Positions 8,407 to 16,673 of a stretch of DNA of 64,000 bases are shown here, one piece after another. Source of the stretch: Aurantimonas aggregata (lineage in GTDB: Bacteria > Pseudomonadota > Alphaproteobacteria > Rhizobiales > Rhizobiaceae); the NCBI RefSeq assembly GCF_010500835.1, contig NZ_JAAAMJ010000012.1:1-64000 (forward strand), read 5' to 3'. The stretch's first letter is position 1. Each line of letters begins with the position of its first letter. The notes beneath the pieces were generated by a model. The model was given only the letters and a program-made list of their open reading frames with translations. It was not told the DNA's origin and ran no database searches. Position numbers and translations under genes: made by a program.

Positions 8407-8472
8407 ATGCGTGAGATCGAGCGTCAGTCCGGCTCTCGGCATGAAACGGACGCTGCAAAACGGGTGGAGTAG
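8407..8472 (+). pseudogene. 3' fragment of a third member of the 77-residue family
   Basis: The segment encodes MREIERQSGSRHETDAAKRV and a stop, which aligns with the C-terminus of the genes at 7565 and 11983 (MREIERQTGYRH). The first 60 or so residues of the family are missing upstream. It is therefore a remnant, not an independent gene. Confidence 0.55.
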
Positions 8473-8640
8473 CGGTGGTAGGCGCTGAAGCGCGCCCTGC
8501 CGCGCAGAGGTGAGGCAGGGCGCCAAGCGCGCGGGCTGGTGGGGCCGTGTGCGCTCCTGCCTCGTACCGTTTCCGGCGGGGCAAGATGAAGCTTATCGGG
8601 CCAAGGTAAAACTCACAACGCCGGCGAGAGCGAAACTCTG

Positions 8641-8817
8641 CTACTCGTTTGAACCGGAGCCTGGCTTTTCGCGTTTCTCACGCGCCACGCGATCTTCCCG
8701 CTTCTGCGCGTCAGCGTCCTCATAGCCCATTGCCTTGCCGGCCGCGTCCTTGGTTGCGCCTTCGCCATTAATCTTTGCATCCCAGCCGCCTGGGGATTTG
8801 GGTTGCTTTTCGCTCAT
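8641..8817 (-). CDS. Short hydrophilic protein of unknown function
   Basis: This 58-residue protein is very polar and rich in Lys, Glu, Asp and Gly (for example SEKQPKSPGGWDAKINGEG), with no Cys and no hydrophobic core. It is probably largely disordered or a single helix, like small stress-related proteins of soil bacteria. The start at 8817 is chosen because the in-frame ATG at 8835 lies almost on the edge of the insertion sequence (8839). The gene lies directly beside that insertion sequence, so its upstream control region may have been replaced. Confidence 0.5.
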   Translation of the reverse strand: MSEKQPKSPGGWDAKINGEGATKDAAGKAMGYEDADAQKREDRVAREKREKPGSGSNE

Positions 8818-8872
8818 ATCGATATCTCCCAACATGACTGATCCGCCCCCACTGACGGGTCCGGTTTGAATG

Positions 8873-9772
8873 TTAGTGGATCGTCGGCCGTTGGGCCAGC
8901 GAGCGGGGTGTGGGCGCTGAGGCGAATGCCGGCAGGAAGACTTCCGGCGCCGGTGGCCTGTATCCGAGCGAGGAGTGCGGACGCACGGTGTTGTAGTGGC
9001 GCCGCCAGCTCTCGACGATGATCTTGGCCTCGGCGAGAGTGTAGAATACCTCGCCGTTCAGAAGCTCGTCGCGCAGGCGAGCGTTGAAGCTTTCGACGAA
9101 GCCGTTCTCCCAGGGGCTTCCGGGCGCGATGTAAGCGGTCCTCGCCCCGACGTCGGCGATCCATTTCCGCACGACTTTGGCGATGAACTCGGGGCCGTTG
9201 TCGGACCGTATGTTCTCCGGCACCCCGTGGAGGATGAAGAGGTCCGTCAGGACGTCGACGACATCGGTGGAATCGAGCTTGCGGTCGATCCGGATGGCGA
9301 GCGCCTCGTGGGTGAACTCGTCGATCACGTTCAGCATTCGGTACTTTCTCCCTTCATGGGTTCGGTCCTCGACGAAATCGTAGGACCACACATGATTAGG
9401 CCGCTCGGCACGCAGGCGGATGCAGGACCCGTCGTTCAGCCAGAGCCGGCCTCGTTTGGGTTGCTTGGCGGGAACCTTCAGCCCCTCGCGCCGCCAGATG
9501 CGCTCGACCCGTTTGTCGTTGACGACCCAACCCGCCTGGCTGCGCAGAAGCGCGGCGACACGGCGGTAGCCGTAGCGACCATAGCGACGGGCGAGTTCGA
9601 CGATGTCCTCGGTCAGTTGCCCCTCGTCATCCCGGCCATGGGGCCGGCGCCGCTGCGTCGAGCGATGCTGGCCAAGGGCTTGGCAGACCCGGCGTTCGGA
9701 GACCTTCTTCGGCAGAACCGAGCGGACGTAATCGATGCAGGCGCGGCGACGCGCGGGGCTTAGAAGTTTCCC
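8873..9772 (-). CDS. IS3-family transposase OrfB (DDE integrase domain)
   Basis: OrfB holds the catalytic DDE core of the transposase. The frame is open from the end of orfA to the stop at 8873 and has no ATG, GTG or TTG before residue about 128, as expected for a product made only by frameshifting from OrfA. The helix-turn-helix-like HTH_21 region ([16 protein letters not shown]) precedes the rve core with catalytic Asp in [11 protein letters not shown], Asp in RSDNGPEF and Glu in [14 protein letters not shown]. The C-terminus [11 protein letters not shown] is typical. No frame damage is seen, so the enzyme looks complete. Confidence 0.88.
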   Translation of the reverse strand, partial: GKLLSPARRRACIDYVRSVLPKKVSERRVCQALGQHRSTQRRRPHGRDDEGQLTEDIVELARRYGRYGYRRVAALLRSQAGWVVNDKRVERIWRREGLKVPAKQPKRGRLWLNDGSCIRLRAERPNHVWSYDFVEDRTHEGRKYRMLNVIDEFTHEALAIRIDRKLDSTDVVDVLTDLFILHGVPENIRSDNGPEFIAKVVRKWIADVGARTAYIAPGSPWENGFVESFNARLRDELLNGEVFYTLAEAKIIVESWRRHYNTVRPHSSLGYRPPAPEVFLPAFASAPTPRSLAQRPTIH

Positions 9773-10038
9773 CGGGACGCCTCCGAAAGGATCAGCTTGT
9801 CCAGCGTCAGATCGGCTACCGCCCTGCGCAGCCGCTCGTTCTCCTTTTGCAGATCCTTCATCTGGCGGAGCTGGTCACGGCTCATCCCGCCATACTCCTT
9901 GCGCCAGCGGTAGAAGGTCAGCTCCGACACGCCGATCTGGCGAACGGCATCGGGCATCGCCACTCCCTGTCCGCGCAGGACTTCAACCTGCCGAAGCTTC
10001 GTAACGATCTCGTCCGGCTTGTGTCTCTTTCGGGCCAT
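9760..10038 (-). CDS. IS3-family transposase OrfA (helix-turn-helix)
   Basis: OrfA is the DNA-binding half of the transposase, which recognises the element ends. It has 92 residues from the ATG at 10038 ([20 protein letters not shown]), a helix-turn-helix ([15 protein letters not shown]-like, residues about 35-55), and a C-terminal leucine-zipper region ([18 protein letters not shown]-like) for oligomerisation. In-frame ATGs further upstream at 10053 and 10068 are possible starts, but family members begin at the chosen one. A slippery heptamer just before its stop feeds translation into orfB. Confidence 0.87.
   Translation of the reverse strand: MARKRHKPDEIVTKLRQVEVLRGQGVAMPDAVRQIGVSELTFYRWRKEYGGMSRDQLRQMKDLQKENERLRRAVADLTLDKLILSEASRGNF
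9766..9772 (-). other. Programmed -1 frameshift site between orfA and orfB
   Basis: Read on the minus strand the sequence is G GGA AAC in the orfA frame, a canonical X XXY YYZ slippery heptamer, two codons before the orfA TAA at 9760-9762. A -1 slip gives GGG AAA CTT, which enters the open orfB frame directly. This is the expected control point for making the OrfAB fusion. Confidence 0.75.
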
Positions 10039-10103
10039 CTCGCGGTCCTCCTTCATGGTCAAAACCATACTTCAGGATGGACCCGTTCAATGGGGGAGGA
10101 TCA

Positions 10104-11379
10104 CGTTCGCAAGGACGGCTCTCGCTTCTGGGCGTATGTCGTGATCGATCCCATCCGAGACATGGATGGCAATCTCGTCGGATTCGCCAAAGTCACGCGT
10201 GATCTGACCGAGCGCAAGGAACATCAGGAAGCTCTGGAACGGGCTCGGGAGGCTTTGTTCCAGTCGCAGAAGATGGAGGCGATCGGTCAGCTCACCGGGG
10301 GCATGGCGCACGACTTCAACAACCTTCTGATGGCGATCCTCGGCAGCCTGGAAATGGTGCGCAAGCGGATTCCCGAGGATCGACGGATCACGCCCCTGCT
10401 CGACAACGCTATTGCTGCAGGCGAGCGCGGTGCCGCGCTGACGCAGCGCATGCTGGCCTTTGCCCGCCGCCAGACCCTGGAGTTGAGTCCGGTCTCGTTA
10501 CCTGTCCTCGTAGCCGGCATGGCTGGTCTGCTGGAGCGATCGGTCGGAGCCGAGATCGAAATCCAGACGCAGTTCCCTCTGATCCTGCCGCCGGTGCTGA
10601 CAGACACCAATCAGCTGGAGTTGGCGCTCCTCAACATCGCGGTGAATGCGCGAGATGCCATGCCCGGCGGTGGGACCATCACGATCTCAGCGCGCCGAAA
10701 GGAGGTTTCCGCCGGCGAAGAAGGTAGGCTGAGCCCCGGGAGCTACGTTTGCCTCGCAATTATCGACACTGGTGAAGGTATGGACGAGACAACGCTTGCA
10801 CGGGCGACGGATCCCTTCTTCACCACGAAAGGTGTCGGCAAGGGAACTGGCCTTGGTTTATCCATGGTCTATGGCGTTGCGGAGCAGTCGGGCGGCGGCC
10901 TCACGCTGAAGAGCCGAAAGGGAAAGGGCACCACGGCGGAAATTCACCTACCCGTCGCCGCGGCAGCGACCCATCCGCAGGAAGAGTCGGTTCAGCCGCA
11001 GCCTGCAGAGCCGGCCACAGTGTGCTTGACCATTCTCGCCGTGGACGACGATCCGCTGGTGCTGATGAACACGGTAGTGATGCTTGAGGACATGGGACAC
11101 CGCGTGTTCGAGGCGACGTCCGGAGCGGAGGCGCTCGACGTACTTGAGCGCGAAGAAGCTGTAGATTTGGTCATCACCGATCACGCCATGCCGCGCATGA
11201 CCGGTACGCAACTCGCCAAAGCCATCAGGACCCGGTGGCCCGATACTCCGATGATACTAACCACCGGCTACGCAGAACTGCCCCCAGGATCAGACGAGGG
11301 GCTATTGAAGCTCGACAAGCCGTTTCGGGCGGCGAAACTTGCCGCCGCCGTAGCCCAGGCCGTAGGATCAGTACATTAG
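10104..11379 (+). pseudogene. Hybrid sensor histidine kinase with receiver domain, 5' end removed at the IS boundary
   Basis: The remaining 424 codons begin inside the end of a PAS domain (RKDGSRFWAYVVIDPIRD, then VTRDLTERK). They continue with a kinase dimerisation domain with the phosphorylated His in GGMAHDFNNLL, an ATPase domain (NIAVNARDAM, DTGEGM, GKGTGLGLSM) and a C-terminal receiver domain (VDDDPLVLMN, phosphorylated Asp in LVITDHAMPR). The rest of the PAS domain and anything before it are missing; the insertion sequence ends at 10103. The frame stays open into the antisense strand of orfA back to 9847, so a chimeric protein could still be made. Such LOV/PAS hybrid kinases normally sense light or redox; that sensor is gone here. 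Confidence 0.82.
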
Positions 11380-11546
11380 GCGAGCCCCCGCTCCAGTTGG
11401 AGCTAGAGCGCCCATACTTGCCTAGAGTATCCGGCGGATCCGCATCACCAGATGGGGGAACCTTCTCCGTGATGCTGCACTTTCCGTGGCGGCCAACATG
11501 TTCAGCGTCGGCACGCGAATTCACCCTCGACGTCGGGAAGATAGAC

Positions 11547-11753
11547 ATGGGGCACAATCTTGAGGTGGCAGTCGACATTGCCGATATCATTTCAGATGCT
11601 AGTGAAAATCTGCTACCGCTCGATGTCGCGAGCACCACTTCGCAGCTATTAGAGCGCCACCACGTGTTGGGCTTGTCTTCTGAGGACGTTGCCGCGGCAC
11701 TGAGGGAAGAGAGCAATTCTGCCGGCGTGACGACGCTGCAAGCAGACTCTTAA
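11547..11753 (+). CDS. Small acidic protein of unknown function
   Basis: This is a 68-residue protein beginning GHNLEVAVDIADIISDASE, acidic and predicted helical with no Cys. The ATG at 11547 is preceded by GGGAAG with a 6-nt gap, a good ribosome binding site, which is why this start is chosen over longer readings. No family is recognised. It follows the kinase remnant on the same strand. Confidence 0.45.
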   Translation: MGHNLEVAVDIADIISDASENLLPLDVASTTSQLLERHHVLGLSSEDVAAALREESNSAGVTTLQADS

Positions 11754-11787
11754 GCAGGCGAACGGCGATTAACAGCGGGTGCGATGG

Positions 11788-11886
11788 ATGTTCCTTTTCT
11801 TCTCCAACGGCATCGGCTGCCTGGGCTCCATCATAATCTCCATCATCCTGAGCGTTGTGGTGATGGTCATTCTCGGCGTGTTCTGA
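11788..11886 (+). CDS. 32-residue single-pass membrane protein
   Basis: The product is FLFFSNGIGCLGSIIISIIL followed by a second hydrophobic stretch (VVVMVILGVF), almost entirely one transmembrane helix. Very short membrane proteins with the start FLFFSN-GCLGS are seen in other alphaproteobacteria, so conservation is plausible, but the function is unknown. It was found by reading the sequence; no longer frame explains it. Confidence 0.5.
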   Translation: MFLFFSNGIGCLGSIIISIILSVVVMVILGVF

Positions 11887-11982
11887 GGTACTGCGCCAGG
11901 GCGGCGTCGCCGCCACAGTCGGCCTCCGCGTGCGGGCGGACATGACAATCAGCCCAGACACCGGCACTTTCTCGGCTCGCGC

Positions 11983-12216
11983 ATGATCCGCCGGCAGCTC
12001 CTCCGCCTCTTCAGACCCTCCGCCGAAATCCGGCAGGAGGTGACCGTGCTCCTGGCAATGCACGGCACCAGGGACGCCTGGTCGGAGGCCTGCGACCGCC
12101 GGCGAGCGGCGGAGAAGGATGCGCGCTGGGTCGATGATGATGTTACCCGCCACCGCCGCCGCTACTGGAACAGCGTCATGCGCGAGATCGAGCGCCAGAC
12201 GGGCTACCGACATTAG
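11983..12216 (+). CDS. 77-residue protein, copy 2 of a local family
   Basis: It is a paralog of the gene at 7565-7798 with the same length. Shared features are LFRPSAEIRQEVT near the N-terminus, a Trp near residue 30 in an Ala/Arg-rich helix, and the ending RYWNSVMREIERQTGYRH. The last part is also kept in the fragment at 8407. It is likely a small helical soluble protein; no function can be assigned. It is a single gene lying between the 32-residue membrane protein and the M48 protease. Confidence 0.6.
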   Translation: MIRRQLLRLFRPSAEIRQEVTVLLAMHGTRDAWSEACDRRRAAEKDARWVDDDVTRHRRRYWNSVMREIERQTGYRH

Positions 12217-12306
12217 CCGGACATGGCGCCGCGGTTTCTGGACCGCTGACCGGAGCGGGGATGTATGGCTGGGGCCATACCTGTCTTGTCGAAGCCTCCT
12301 ATATGA

Positions 12307-13161
12307 ATGCCGATCAGCGCCCCTGTGCGCTTACTCCGTGATGGGTCCGCTGTGTACATCTTCTCGTTCGCTCTTGCCGTCCTGAGCGCGGCCTGGACGC
12401 TAGTGTCCGGCTGGGAGACGGTCCCGCACACCGACCGCTGGCACGTGATCGGAGTTGACGCCGAAACCTCTGCGTCCCTAGGCGAGCGGGCATTCGATGA
12501 GGTCCTGGCCCAGGAGTCGGTCGTCGACGATGGCGTTGCGGTCGATGCGGTCCGGAGCATCGTGGCCCGCCTCGCCCCGCATGCGAACAAATTGGCCGGA
12601 CGCGATTACCATTGGGATGTCGCGGTCTTGGATGAACCGTCGCCGAACGCTTTCGCGCTACCGAACGGCAACCTGGGGATCCAGACCGGGCTGCTGCCGG
12701 TCACGGGGCTGGAAGACGGGCTCGCCGCGGTGATCGGACACGAACTCGCACACGTGATCGCCCGCCATCCGGAGGAGCGCCTAACGCAGCAGGAGTTCAC
12801 ACGGCTGGGCCAATTTGCGGCCTCCCTGTTCTTCTCAGATGGCGATCCTGCCACGCAGGCGGCCATCTTTGGCGCACTCGGACTGGGGGCGGAGTATGGG
12901 ATTCTCAGGCCCTTCTCGCGGACGCACGAGAGCGAGGCCGACCGGATCGGGATGATCCTGATGGCACAGGCCTGCTATGATCCCCGTGCGGCACCAGAGG
13001 TCTGGCAGCGCATGGCCGCGCTTAGTCGGGGCTTGCCCGCGATCCTGTCGACGCATCCCGCCAACGAGACGAGAATGGTGCAGCTGTCCAGTCACCTCGC
13101 CGAGGCGATGACCGTCCGCGAACAGGCGGGATGCCCGCCATTACCCGGGCCGTCCAGCTAG
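12307..13161 (+). CDS. M48-family metalloprotease
   Basis: This is a 284-residue zinc protease of the M48 (HtpX/Oma1/BepA-like) family. The zinc site is HELAH at residues 145-149, with the third ligand Glu in HESEAD near residue 208. An N-terminal hydrophobic segment (VYIFSFALAVLSAAWTLVS, residues about 16-34) acts as a signal peptide or anchor, placing the enzyme at the periplasmic side where it may degrade misfolded envelope proteins. The segment following HELAH (VIARHPEER) and STHPANETR near the C-terminus are conserved in the BepA/YfgC and LoiP type. It has no operon partner. Confidence 0.88.
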   Translation: MPISAPVRLLRDGSAVYIFSFALAVLSAAWTLVSGWETVPHTDRWHVIGVDAETSASLGERAFDEVLAQESVVDDGVAVDAVRSIVARLAPHANKLAGRDYHWDVAVLDEPSPNAFALPNGNLGIQTGLLPVTGLEDGLAAVIGHELAHVIARHPEERLTQQEFTRLGQFAASLFFSDGDPATQAAIFGALGLGAEYGILRPFSRTHESEADRIGMILMAQACYDPRAAPEVWQRMAALSRGLPAILSTHPANETRMVQLSSHLAEAMTVREQAGCPPLPGPSS

Positions 13162-13181
13162 TCCGACGGCTGCCGCACTGT

Positions 13182-13690
13182 CTAACTCCCCGCCTCCTCC
13201 CCGTCCTTCCGCTCGCCACGCGCCACGATCCGCAGCACATCGTCCGGCAGTGGCCGCTGCAGCGCCGACGCCTCTGCCCAATCTGCCCGCATCCAAGCTT
13301 CGATCTCCTCGGGCTCTGTCAGGATCACCGGCATCGCCATTGGGTGGATCGGCCCGACGGCTGCATTCGGCTCCGTAGTGAGGAAGCCGTAGAGGTCGGC
13401 GTTCACCTCCACCTCCTTCACCTTCCCCACGCTGGTCCGAGTTCGTCCAGATGCCGGCGAAGACCATCAAGGGTTGGCTCTCGTCCCGAGCGAACCAGGT
13501 TCGCATCTTCTTGCCGTCGATGGTGTCGTACTCGCAGAACGACGTCAGCGGCACGACGTAGCGGTAGGCAGGCCCAACCCAGCGCCGTCAGTGCGGGCTG
13601 TTGGTCCGACGGATGTTGGTGGCGCCGGGATCGGTCTTCTTGCCCTAGAGCGCAAACTTCGGAGACGAGATCGCGTCGAGACACGGCCGC
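13182..13690 (-). pseudogene. SRAP (YedK/HMCES-like) abasic-site protein gene, degraded
   Basis: SRAP proteins crosslink to abasic sites in single-stranded DNA through Cys2. The remaining reading shows family segments in order: [56 protein letters not shown], then in another frame [20 protein letters not shown] and [17 protein letters not shown]. Two in-frame stops (TAG after FAL, TGA where RRW is preceded by Trp in relatives) and one frameshift near 13430 break it. The N-terminus with the catalytic Cys2 is absent. It is non-functional. Confidence 0.85.
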
Positions 13691-13700
13691 AGGGTGACGC

Positions 13701-14468
13701 CTAAGCGACGGTTCCTCCGTCGCCGTGCAGCGCCGCATCCTTTTGACGCTTGCGACGCGCCAGGATGTTCAGGAACTCCACGAGCGCCGAGAAGGCCATC
13801 GCCGCGTAGATGTAGCCTTTCGGCACGTGGAAGCCGAAGCCGTCTGCGATCAGCGTCGTGCCGATCATCAACAGGAAGCCCAGCGCCAGCATCACGATGG
13901 TCGGGTTGGCTTCGATGAAGCGCGCCAGCGGATCGGCCGCCAACAGCATCACCGCCACCGCCGCGACAACCGCGATCACCATGATGCCGATCTCATCGGT
14001 CATGCCGACGGCTGTGATGATGGAATCCACCGAGAACACCAGATCGAGCAGCAGGATCTGAAAGATTGCCGCACCGAAGGTGATCGACACAGCGTTTCCG
14101 ACCATTGTGTCCTTGTGGTCCACGGGATCCACCGAGTGATGGATCTCGCGGGTCGCCTTCCAGACGAGGAACAGGCCGCCAGCGATGAGGATGATGTCGC
14201 GCCAGGAGAAGCCGTCACCGAAGGCCTCGAACAACGGCTCGGTGAGCTGGACGATGAATGCGACCGTGGACAACAGGCCGAGCCGCAGGATCAATGCGAG
14301 GCCAATGCCGAGCCATCGGGCTTTCTGGCGCCGGCCCTCGGGCAGCTTGTTGGAGAGTATCGAAATGAAGATGAGATTGTCGATGCCGAGGACGATCTCC
14401 ATGACCACCAGCGTCGAAAGGGCGACATAGGCGGTGGGATCGGCAAGGAAGGAGAACATGTCGGCCAC
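13701..14468 (-). CDS. TerC-family integral membrane protein
   Basis: This 255-residue protein has about seven transmembrane helices. The family motifs are present: [15 protein letters not shown] in the first helices and [12 protein letters not shown] in the middle, both with membrane-embedded Asp. TerC proteins take part in tellurite resistance in some bacteria, and in others export Mn(II) from the cytoplasm, for example to load exported metalloenzymes. The C-terminal half is complete ([18 protein letters not shown]). I looked for a yybP-ykoY manganese riboswitch upstream and saw none. It is a single gene, next to the SRAP remnant. Confidence 0.87.
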   Translation of the reverse strand: MADMFSFLADPTAYVALSTLVVMEIVLGIDNLIFISILSNKLPEGRRQKARWLGIGLALILRLGLLSTVAFIVQLTEPLFEAFGDGFSWRDIILIAGGLFLVWKATREIHHSVDPVDHKDTMVGNAVSITFGAAIFQILLLDLVFSVDSIITAVGMTDEIGIMVIAVVAAVAVMLLAADPLARFIEANPTIVMLALGFLLMIGTTLIADGFGFHVPKGYIYAAMAFSALVEFLNILARRKRQKDAALHGDGGTVA

Positions 14469-14626
14469 GTCAGGCTCCGGTCACGCGAGAGGATACCCGC
14501 CTGCGACACCTTCGCCCGGGCCGGCGCTAGATGGTGGCGGTGGTTACTTTGAACCAGTGCCGTTTGAAGAAATAGCCGTCCGCCGTCGCTGTACTCTGTC
14601 CAACGAAAGTAGCGCCAGCAACAAAG

Positions 14627-14659
14627 AAAGCCGCCGCCCGGTGAAGGGGCGACGGCTTT
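14627..14659 (-). terminator. Intrinsic terminator of the WGxxGxxG-type gene
   Basis: The stem AAGCCG-CGCCC pairs with GGGGCG-CGGCTT around a short loop. On the minus strand the hairpin is followed by TCTTTGTT. It lies just after the stop at 14686. Confidence 0.6.
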
Positions 14660-14685
14660 GGAATATCGGTGATGGGCAGGTGAGG

Positions 14686-14952
14686 TCAGACGCGCGGGCG
14701 GTTTGCCGGATCAACCGGGCGGGTCACCGTCTCAACATGCGTGTCGCGCTTACGTCCAGCCAGACCTGCAAGGCCCAGGAGGCCGATTAGCCCCAGCCAC
14801 CCCAGATCGAAGCCGTCGTCGTCGTCGTTCTGGTTCGTCATTGGCTGTACCGTTTCAGTATCTGGCGCTGTCGCCTGAGCGAGAGCAGCAGTGCCGGTCG
14901 CGGCGAGAAGTCCAGCAGCGAGTGCTGCGGCATAGAGAGGATTGCGTCGCAT
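14686..14952 (-). CDS. Exported small protein of the WGxxGxxG type
   Basis: The product has 88 residues: a signal peptide (YAAALAAGLLAATGTAALAQ, likely cut after ALA-Q), an acidic linker with four consecutive Asp, and a hydrophobic Gly-rich segment (LGWLGLIGLLGLAGLAG) ending in an Arg/Lys cluster. This is the layout of WGxxGxxG-CTERM-like proteins, whose C-terminal glycine helix anchors them in the membrane. The ATG at 14952 has GGAGAA at good distance. The function of the group is unknown. Confidence 0.65.
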   Translation of the reverse strand: MRRNPLYAAALAAGLLAATGTAALAQATAPDTETVQPMTNQNDDDDGFDLGWLGLIGLLGLAGLAGRKRDTHVETVTRPVDPANRPRV

Positions 14953-15083
14953 TGATTTTTCTCCGGTGTTCACTGGCAGCTGAAATGCAAGGAAGTCGGG
15001 ATCGTTCCCGCGCATGTACCGTGAAGTGCGTGCGAAAATCTGTATGTACGCAGCGTGAACATGAATCTTGGGAGGAATAGCGC

Positions 15084-15413
15084 ATGGCCGAGAATGCCCG
15101 TGACTCGGCTCAATACATAACGAGCCGTCTCGAGCGGCGGAACGCGGCGGCTGTAGGGGATCTGCGGAAGAACCTGAGCGCATTCATCGCCAACACGCTG
15201 GCATGCGTTGAGCAGGGGCCGGAGGTAAACCGAGCCGCCGCTTCGGTTCGGACGGCCACGGAACGATACCTCTCCGCTTCCCTCGGCGCTCCTGGACTTT
15301 ACGACAAATCCGCCAAAAGCGAGCCGCTCAGAATGGCGGCAGTGCAGGCCGCGCAGGCGTTTGAAGAGACCGTCGTTGCGGCCCCGGCGTCCCCAAGGGT
15401 GAAAGACCTATAA
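15084..15413 (+). CDS. Small helical protein of unknown function
   Basis: This 109-residue protein is mostly alpha-helical and soluble (AENARDSAQYITSRLERRNA at the start, LRMAAVQAAQAFEETV near the end). There is no signal peptide and no known domain. A clear Shine-Dalgarno (GGGAGGAA) ends about 8 nt before the ATG. It is transcribed divergently from the WGxxGxxG gene across a 131-bp gap that should hold both promoters. Confidence 0.55.
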   Translation: MAENARDSAQYITSRLERRNAAAVGDLRKNLSAFIANTLACVEQGPEVNRAAASVRTATERYLSASLGAPGLYDKSAKSEPLRMAAVQAAQAFEETVVAAPASPRVKDL

Positions 15414-15492
15414 GCAGTGCCGGAAGGAGAGCATAGCAGCGGCCGGGGCTCGGTATCGCCAACTCTTAAGCAGTTTCTGGCGCAATGGGGGG

Positions 15493-16330
15493 ATGGCGAA
15501 GCGTTCCCGTCCTCCGAAGTCGATCGGTCTCCAGCAGGAGCCGGATATCATTGCCCGCGACAGGAAGCCGACGGGGCGCGATCCGAAGCAGCCGCAGCTT
15601 CCCTTCGACCCGATGCCGGATCGGATCGATCCGTGCCTCGCACTGCTTGCTGCCAAGCCGCCGGCTGGGCCTGACTGGGCTTTTGAGATCAAATGGGACG
15701 GCTACCGCCTGGCGGTCCATGTAGACGGCATGGCCGCTCGCATTCTAACCCGAGGCGGTCATGACTGGACGCAGCGGTTTCCCTCGATCGCGAAGGCGGC
15801 GGTCGAACTCGACGCTCCTTCCTTCATCCTCGACGGCGAGGCAGTTGTCCTCGACAGTCAGGGGCGGTCGGACTTCTCTGCGCTACAGAAGGCGCTCGGT
15901 GGACGGGGCGGCAAGCGGATCACCGGGGCCGAAGTCATCTTCTACGCCTTCGACCTTCTCTATTTCGACGAGCACGACATCTCAGGGATGGCGCTCGTCG
16001 AACGCCGAAATCTGCTCGAGGATCTCCTTCGGGACGAGACGGGTACGATCCGGCTATCGGAGGAGGTCCAGGTAGGAGGGCGCGGACCTGCTGCGGACCG
16101 CATGCGAGCACGGACTGGAAGGGATCATCGCGAAGAACGCTAGGCGCCCTATCGGACCGGCCGCCGCGGCGACTGGCTGAAGATCAAGTGCATCCAGAGT
16201 GACAGCTTCGTGGTCATCGGCGATGAGCCGTCGCGGGGGCGACGGAAGCTCCGCCACGCGTCCTTTAAGGGGCTGCGTGACGCGGCGGATCACGCGGAAG
16301 TCTTCATCTTACCGCAAGGTAGCGGGTCAT
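15493..16330 (+). pseudogene. ligD: ATP-dependent DNA ligase LigD, degraded
   Basis: LigD seals double-strand breaks in the bacterial end-joining pathway with Ku. The first 190 codons are a good adenylation domain with the lysine motif EIKWDGYR (Lys67) and FILDGEAVVLD. After about 16065 the frame is lost: HGLEGIIAKNA and then RGDWLKIKCIQSDSFVVIG continue in different frames. Right after the ligase OB segment the reading jumps to RHASFKGLRDAADHAEVF, the end of a LigD polymerase domain, so most of that domain has been deleted. The 3'-phosphoesterase domain is also absent. No ku gene lies nearby. The N-terminal ligase part could still be translated. Confidence 0.82.
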
Positions 16331-16350
16331 AGATCCGTCGTTGGTATCAA

Positions 16351-16533
16351 TCAGCCGCCTCCCACCCCCTCCTGTACAATTCCAGTTCCCAAGCAGCGCA
16401 AGCAGGGCTCTCCTTGATTTTGGCCGGTGCCAGCGCACGCGGGACAAACATTCTCTCCGCTTCCAGGAGTCCCCGGGGCTGCTTCATCTCCCGGCTTCAG
16501 CGGATCAGTTTTATCGTTGGGCAAGTCGCTCAT
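16351..16533 (-). CDS. Small zinc-finger-like protein (CxxCxGxG repeats)
   Basis: From the ATG at 16533 the protein has 60 residues: a polar Pro/Asp-rich N-terminus (LKPGDEAAPGTPGSGENV), then CPACAGTG and CLRCLGTG, two DnaJ-like CxxCxGxG units that probably bind one zinc, and the ending EGVGGG. Small proteins of this layout are common in Hyphomicrobiales, with no known role. The in-frame extension upstream to 16659 is not similar to anything and is left out. Confidence 0.62.
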   Translation of the reverse strand: MSDLPNDKTDPLKPGDEAAPGTPGSGENVCPACAGTGQNQGEPCLRCLGTGIVQEGVGGG

Positions 16534-16608
16534 GATGTTCCTCCCTTTGATCGAGAACGACCACCAGGTCGAAATGTTCATCGTGAACGTGGATCGCGTG
16601 GCTTCAAC

Positions 16609-16647
16609 GCAAAAAGCCCGCGCCACCCAATCAAGGGCAGCGCGGGC
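16609..16647 (-). terminator. Intrinsic terminator after the coiled-coil membrane protein gene
   Basis: On the minus strand GCCCGCGC pairs with GCGCGGGC across a 16-nt loop and is followed by TTTTTGC. It lies about 27 bp after the stop at 16674 and before the zinc-finger gene. Confidence 0.75.
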
Positions 16648-16673
16648 GCGGCAGATCAACGACGGGGGAGAGG

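Larger units (their letters stand above)
8839..10103 (-). mobile_element. Complete IS3-family (IS407-like) insertion sequence, 1265 bp
   Basis: The element carries overlapping orfA and orfB on the minus strand between imperfect terminal inverted repeats. Both ends can be aligned as TGATCC-CCCCCA-TGA-CGGGTCC (from 8839 rightward on the plus strand, from 10103 leftward on the minus strand). Transposase features match the IS407 group. No 4-bp target duplication is visible: the flanks are TGAC (8835-8838) and CGTT (10104-10107). This suggests a deletion beside the element after insertion. Confidence 0.85.

Noticed and set aside
9847-10103. Treating the histidine kinase as a complete gene starting at 9847
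   Set aside because: The first 86 codons are the antisense of orfA in the insertion sequence and have no similarity to kinases. The true 5' part is missing.
14469-14626. yybP-ykoY manganese riboswitch upstream of the TerC-family gene
   Set aside because: I looked for the conserved loops of this riboswitch on the minus strand and did not find them.
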